From Desulfobacterales bacterium (GTDB taxonomy: Bacteria; Desulfobacterota; Desulfobacteria; Desulfobacterales; JAUWMJ01): a DNA stretch of 7,795 bases. The notes under the pieces were generated by a model. It was not told the origin of the DNA. It did no database searches and worked only from the letters and a program-made list of their open reading frames with translations. The position numbers and the translations under genes were made by a program. Shown one piece after another: positions 5,523-7,795 of this stretch. Positions within the stretch are counted from its first letter, which is position 1; every line of letters starts with the position of its first letter. The stretch covers positions 1-7,795 of the forward strand of contig JAUWMJ010000126.1 in NCBI GenBank assembly GCA_030613225.1, in the 5' to 3' direction.

Positions 5523-6362
5523 TTAAAACTCTTTCAGCTTTTTTCTTGCTATTTTTGCTTCGTTTGATCCGGGATATTTTTTTATCAGTTCTTTAAAAAT
5601 AAGACGGGAATTTGGTTTATCTTTAAGGTTATAAAAGGCAAATCCTTGTTTTAAAAGGGAAGCTTGAACTTTATTCCCTTTAGGATAATTCTCAATTACT
5701 TTCTGGTATTCCAGTATGGCTTTTTCATACCATTTTTCACGATAAAAGATCTCACCGATCCAAAATTGTGCATTGTCAGCACTTTTTGATTTTGGGTATC
5801 GATCAAGTAATTCCTGAAATTTATCGCGCGCAATGTCAAGGCTGCCTTCGTCAAAGGCCTGTTTTGCAAGCTGGTAAAGTTCATTTTCAGTAAGTTTTTT
5901 TTCAGGCTGGTACGAAGGTTTTTTCGCAAGGTCAGGCTTTATTGTATGGACGGATTCGGATAATTCGAGATTCAGATACTGTTCAATGCGAATAATGCGT
6001 TCTTTATTAAAAGAAGTTATTTCTTTGACTCTGTCTAACCGTTTTTCCGACTTTTTGCTTAAATCATCATAAGACTTTGAAGAAGACGTTAATTTTTTTT
6101 TTAAAAGAAATTCGGTTTCTTCAATTTTTCCACTTAATGCCTGAATTTCTGCTCTGATTTCGCTGAGTTCTGCACGCAGTCCGGCAGACTGACCCCTTAA
6201 TTTTTTCCCCTCGGTTTTTTGGGATTTTGTAACCGTTTTAATCTTTGAGAGCTGATATTCCAATTCCACCAGACGATCATCAAGAATTATTACATCCTGC
6301 CGGGAAGCGCATCCGCCCATAGCGAGAAAAAAAGCAATGATAATAAGGATTGAGTGTTTCAT
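5523..6362 (-). CDS. cpoB: Tol-Pal system coiled-coil/TPR protein CpoB (YbgF), predicted lipoprotein
   Basis: A 279-residue exported protein that coordinates the Tol-Pal system with peptidoglycan synthesis at division (family knowledge from E. coli). A signal peptide covers 1-17 and ends LAMGGC, with Cys18 as a plausible lipidation site; E. coli CpoB is soluble, so the lipoprotein form is a difference. Residues about 24-130 are heptad-rich coiled coil. A linker is followed by three TPR-like units at roughly 160-193, 197-230 and 234-267, with landmarks FDEGSLDIARDKFQELL (170-186), YEKAILEYQKVIENYP (212-227) and SRLIFKELIKKYPGS (252-266). The TPR block is the typical C-terminal domain of the family. 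It is separated from pal by a terminator and element A2, so it probably needs its own promoter. The start abuts the repeat, and no Shine-Dalgarno is visible. Confidence 0.93.
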   Translation of the reverse strand: MKHSILIIIAFFLAMGGCASRQDVIILDDRLVELEYQLSKIKTVTKSQKTEGKKLRGQSAGLRAELSEIRAEIQALSGKIEETEFLLKKKLTSSSKSYDDLSKKSEKRLDRVKEITSFNKERIIRIEQYLNLELSESVHTIKPDLAKKPSYQPEKKLTENELYQLAKQAFDEGSLDIARDKFQELLDRYPKSKSADNAQFWIGEIFYREKWYEKAILEYQKVIENYPKGNKVQASLLKQGFAFYNLKDKPNSRLIFKELIKKYPGSNEAKIARKKLKEF

Positions 6363-6365
6363 TTG

Positions 6366-6595
6366 ATTTTTGAAACCACGTCCTTTGGGAGTGGTCAGAA
6401 ATGATTGGCCAGAGTAAATTTCAAAGAGTGACTAAAGTGAGCTAAAGTGACTAAAATGACTAAAGTTAAGGTGTTGCTTCGCTCCCGTCTTCGCCTTCGG
6501 CTACGCCGCGGCAAGCCATCTTTTTTATAAAAATAAAACAGACAGAATTCCTTAACTTTAGTCACTTTAGTTCACTTTAGTCACTTTAGTCACTT
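6366..6595 (+). repeat. Palindromic repeat element A2 (9-10-bp unit arms, core with GC-rich insertion, hairpin)
   Basis: Left to right: a hairpin module (6368-6407), a spacer, a left arm (6424-6471) of TAAAGTGAC/TAAAGTGAGC units, a core (6472-6549) and an inverted right arm (6550-6595). CTAAAGTTAAGG (6460-6471) and CCTTAACTTTAG (6550-6561) are perfect 12-bp inverted repeats bounding the core. The core shares GGTG, GCTTCGCTCC, TTTTTTATAAAAATAAAA and GAATTCCTTAAC with A1 but carries an extra GC-rich stretch of about 32 bp (6486-6517). The hairpin-proximal arm matches that of A1 at about 45 of 48 positions. The element starts about 4 bases upstream of the cpoB ATG and fills most of the pal-cpoB gap. 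Confidence 0.92.
6376..6394 (+). other. Hairpin module of repeat element A2 in the cpoB leader
   Basis: CCAC (6376-6379) pairs with GTGG (6391-6394). After one G/A mismatch the stem continues through T-G, C-G and C-G pairs to a 3-nt loop. It has the same 19-nt length and outer CCACGTC..GTGG as the hairpin at 721-739, with the conserved flank TCAGAAATNATTGGC. Here it lies 14 bases upstream of the cpoB start codon, within its expected untranslated leader, and could affect translation; that is inference. Confidence 0.65.
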
Positions 6596-6629
6596 AAAAC
6601 TTGGTGCAGCCCCTTAGAAGGGCAAATAA

Positions 6630-6654
6630 AACCCACTTCCTTCGGAAGTGAGTT
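6630..6654 (-). terminator. Intrinsic terminator after pal (bidirectional)
   Basis: AACCCACTTCC (6630-6640) and GGAAGTGAGTT (6644-6654) form an 11-bp stem with one G-T pair around a 3-nt loop. Read on the minus strand, the stem is followed by TTATTTG after its closing GGGTT, ending tolB-pal transcription 24 bases after the pal stop. On the plus strand it is followed by a longer T run, so it would also stop transcription coming the other way out of element A2. Confidence 0.85.
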
Positions 6655-6677
6655 TTTTTCGCTTTAAATGAATCAAT

Positions 6678-7232
6678 TTACGGAATAAGACAATGTGCGC
6701 GCCTGTTTTTGGCCCAGGCTTCTTCGTTATGACCTGTATCTACAGGGCGCTCTTCACCATAGCTTACGGTTGAGATCCTGTAAGCTTCAATGCCAAGGTC
6801 AACGAGAAATGACTTTGCGCTATCAGCACGTCTTTCGCCAAGAGCAAGGTTGTATTCATTTGTGCCGCGCTCATCACAATGGCCCTCAAGGCTCACAACA
6901 ACGTCTGGATTATCACGCATCCAGTCCGCCTTTCTTGATAAGATATCCTGTGACATTGAATCGAGTGTGGATTTATCAAATTCAAAGTAAATATCTTCAC
7001 TCAAAAACATGTTTCGCGCAGCCAGAATGGCGCGTTCTTCCGCACTCATGTCGGTAGTGGGCTGCACTTCTTCAGTTGCCGGTGTTGCTGTTTCTTCAGG
7101 CACTTTTTCAGGTTCTGTTGTTGCTGTTTCTTCAGTAGTATCCTTAACTTCCTGTTGAGCACAGGATACAGTAAACAGAAACCCGGGAATTAAAAAAAGC
7201 ATTACTAAACCTATCCACAAATTTTTTCGCAT
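6678..7232 (-). CDS. pal: Peptidoglycan-associated lipoprotein Pal
   Basis: A 184-residue outer-membrane lipoprotein of the Tol-Pal system. It holds the outer membrane to peptidoglycan and binds TolB. The signal peptide (1-23) ends FTVSC with lipidated Cys24; Thr at -3 is slightly unusual for a lipobox. Residues 27-62 are a Glu/Thr/Pro-rich tether. The OmpA-like domain covers about 80-184 with [10 protein letters not shown] (81-90), [20 protein letters not shown] (116-135), [13 protein letters not shown] (156-168) and AWAKNRRAH (172-180), all hallmarks of Pal. Beyond the conserved Cys119 there is a second cysteine, Cys181, in the C-terminal CLIP. The start is supported by a strong Shine-Dalgarno. 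tolB ends 29 bp upstream, so the two form an operon, closed by the terminator at 6630-6654. Confidence 0.98.
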   Translation of the reverse strand: MRKNLWIGLVMLFLIPGFLFTVSCAQQEVKDTTEETATTEPEKVPEETATPATEEVQPTTDMSAEERAILAARNMFLSEDIYFEFDKSTLDSMSQDILSRKADWMRDNPDVVVSLEGHCDERGTNEYNLALGERRADSAKSFLVDLGIEAYRISTVSYGEERPVDTGHNEEAWAKNRRAHCLIP

Positions 7233-7237
7233 TTTTT

Positions 7238-7245
7238 CCTCCTTT
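7238..7245 (-). promoter_or_regulatory. Strong ribosome binding site of pal
   Basis: On the minus strand AAAGGAGG lies 5 bases before the pal ATG. It is the only near-perfect Shine-Dalgarno among the seven start codons visible in this window. It suggests that Pal is made at a higher level than its neighbours. Confidence 0.9.
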
Positions 7246-7261
7246 CAAAATCAAAAACCAT

Positions 7262-7795
7262 TTATTCATTGTTAACATTTGGTGACCATTTTGGGTTGGT
7301 TTGCTCACCGTGTAAAAAAAGAAGCCGCCTCTGGTCGGTTCCAGAGGCAGTCATAATATAGATTCTGGATGGACCTTCTCGTGTAGAGCTAAATGCAATG
7401 AGGCTCCCGTCTGGTGACCAGGAGGGTGACTCATTGTCTGCTGCATCGAAGGTAAGTTGAATCGGTTGCCGACTCTTTATATCAACTACGAAAATATTAT
7501 TTCTTCCTTTCTCAAGTGCACAATACGCAATTTGGTCTCCCCTGGGAGACCAGTTTGGTTGTGTATTGTATTGACCATTAAATGTCAACCTTTCAACCTG
7601 TCCGGAATCGATATTCTTTATATAAATCTGGGGTGATCCGGCACGGTTTGAAACAAAGGCTATCTTTTTGCCGTCAGGGGACCAGGTCGGTGATATATCA
7701 CTGCCCCACTTTCTGGTCAGTCTTTTAATAATTTTCCCGGTTCCAGTCAACAGATAAATTTCCTGGTCTCCTGAAAAGGAAAGTGTAGCAGCAAG
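7262..7795 (-). CDS. tolB: Tol-Pal system beta-propeller protein TolB, C-terminal part
   Basis: The frame is open from the right edge and ends at TAA 7264-7262, giving the last 177 residues of a protein normally about 430 long. It holds the end of the periplasmic TolB six-bladed beta-propeller, which binds Pal. Four blade signatures occur at exact 44-residue intervals: WSPDG, WSPRG, WSPDG and WSPNV at fragment residues 38, 82, 126 and 170. SNRAGSPQIY (49-58) and SSTREGPSRIYIM (136-148) are typical TolB blade sequences. The TTG at 7750-7748 is an internal Leu codon, since the TolB-like sequence (LSFSGDQEIYLL) continues upstream of it to the window edge. pal follows after 29 bp. Confidence 0.96.
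   Translation of the reverse strand, partial: LAATLSFSGDQEIYLLTGTGKIIKRLTRKWGSDISPTWSPDGKKIAFVSNRAGSPQIYIKNIDSGQVERLTFNGQYNTQPNWSPRGDQIAYCALEKGRNNIFVVDIKSRQPIQLTFDAADNESPSWSPDGSLIAFSSTREGPSRIYIMTASGTDQRRLLFLHGEQTNPKWSPNVNNE

Noticed and set aside
6408..6428. Promoter for cpoB (TTGAAA on the minus strand in the A2 spacer)
   Set aside because: There is no acceptable -10 hexamer 16-18 bases downstream. A promoter is expected somewhere after the pal terminator, but I cannot place it.
7262..7750. tolB as a complete 162-residue gene starting at TTG
   Set aside because: The frame stays open to the window edge and the TolB-like sequence continues upstream, so the TTG is an internal Leu codon of a truncated view.

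Overview
The window carries eight protein genes, all on the minus strand. In the direction of transcription (right to left) they are tolB (partial), pal, cpoB/ybgF, ruvC, ruvA, ruvB, an S-adenosylmethionine hydroxide adenosyltransferase gene, a membrane-anchored protein of unknown function, and a partial protein with an HExxH motif. The AT-rich composition, the order tolB-pal-cpoB-ruvC-ruvA-ruvB, the DUF62-type enzyme beside it and the style of the intergenic repeats suggest a Desulfobacterota bacterium, probably of the Desulfobacterales. This placement is inference from memory of such genomes, not a search result.

Right part (about 5523-7795): the periplasmic end of the Tol-Pal envelope system. 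The TolB beta-propeller C-terminus is followed by the peptidoglycan-binding lipoprotein Pal and then, after a strong bidirectional terminator and a 230-bp repeat element, by the coiled-coil/TPR protein CpoB. Middle part (3067-5508): the three Holliday-junction genes ruvC, ruvA and ruvB. ruvC lies 14 bp behind cpoB and is probably co-transcribed with it. RuvA lacks the usual acidic-pin pair, and RuvC uses His in place of one catalytic Asp. Left part (1-2868): the SAM-hydrolysing enzyme, then two proteins not assignable to a known function. One has a single membrane anchor, a coiled coil, a beta-rich domain and a Lys/Pro/Glu tail; the other has a possible zinc-protease motif.

The most unusual content lies between the genes. 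Every one of the six intergenic gaps longer than 100 bp holds an element made of short degenerate tandem repeats, and in five of them the repeats form two inverted arms around a core. Four arm types occur: a 9-10-bp unit (TAAAGTGAC-like; two copies), a 7-bp unit (GATTGAA/GATTGAT-like; two copies), a 7-bp unit (RCTSGTT; one copy) and an 8-bp unit (CACAAAGG-like; one copy plus a remnant). The first two families share nearly no arm sequence but have a recognisably common core: a GGTG/GCGG start, TCGCTTCGCT, an AT-rich TTTTTATAAAAA block, then GAATTCCTTAA. In the two 9-10-bp copies both the arms and an external hairpin module correspond, yet the core is flipped, as expected if recombination between the inverted arms turned it around. 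Several elements touch coding sequence: one supplies the ruvC stop codon, one abuts the cpoB start, and one supplies the ruvB leader. This modular repeat system is the best candidate here for something undescribed. The two remaining gaps (14 and 29 bp) are ordinary operon spacing.
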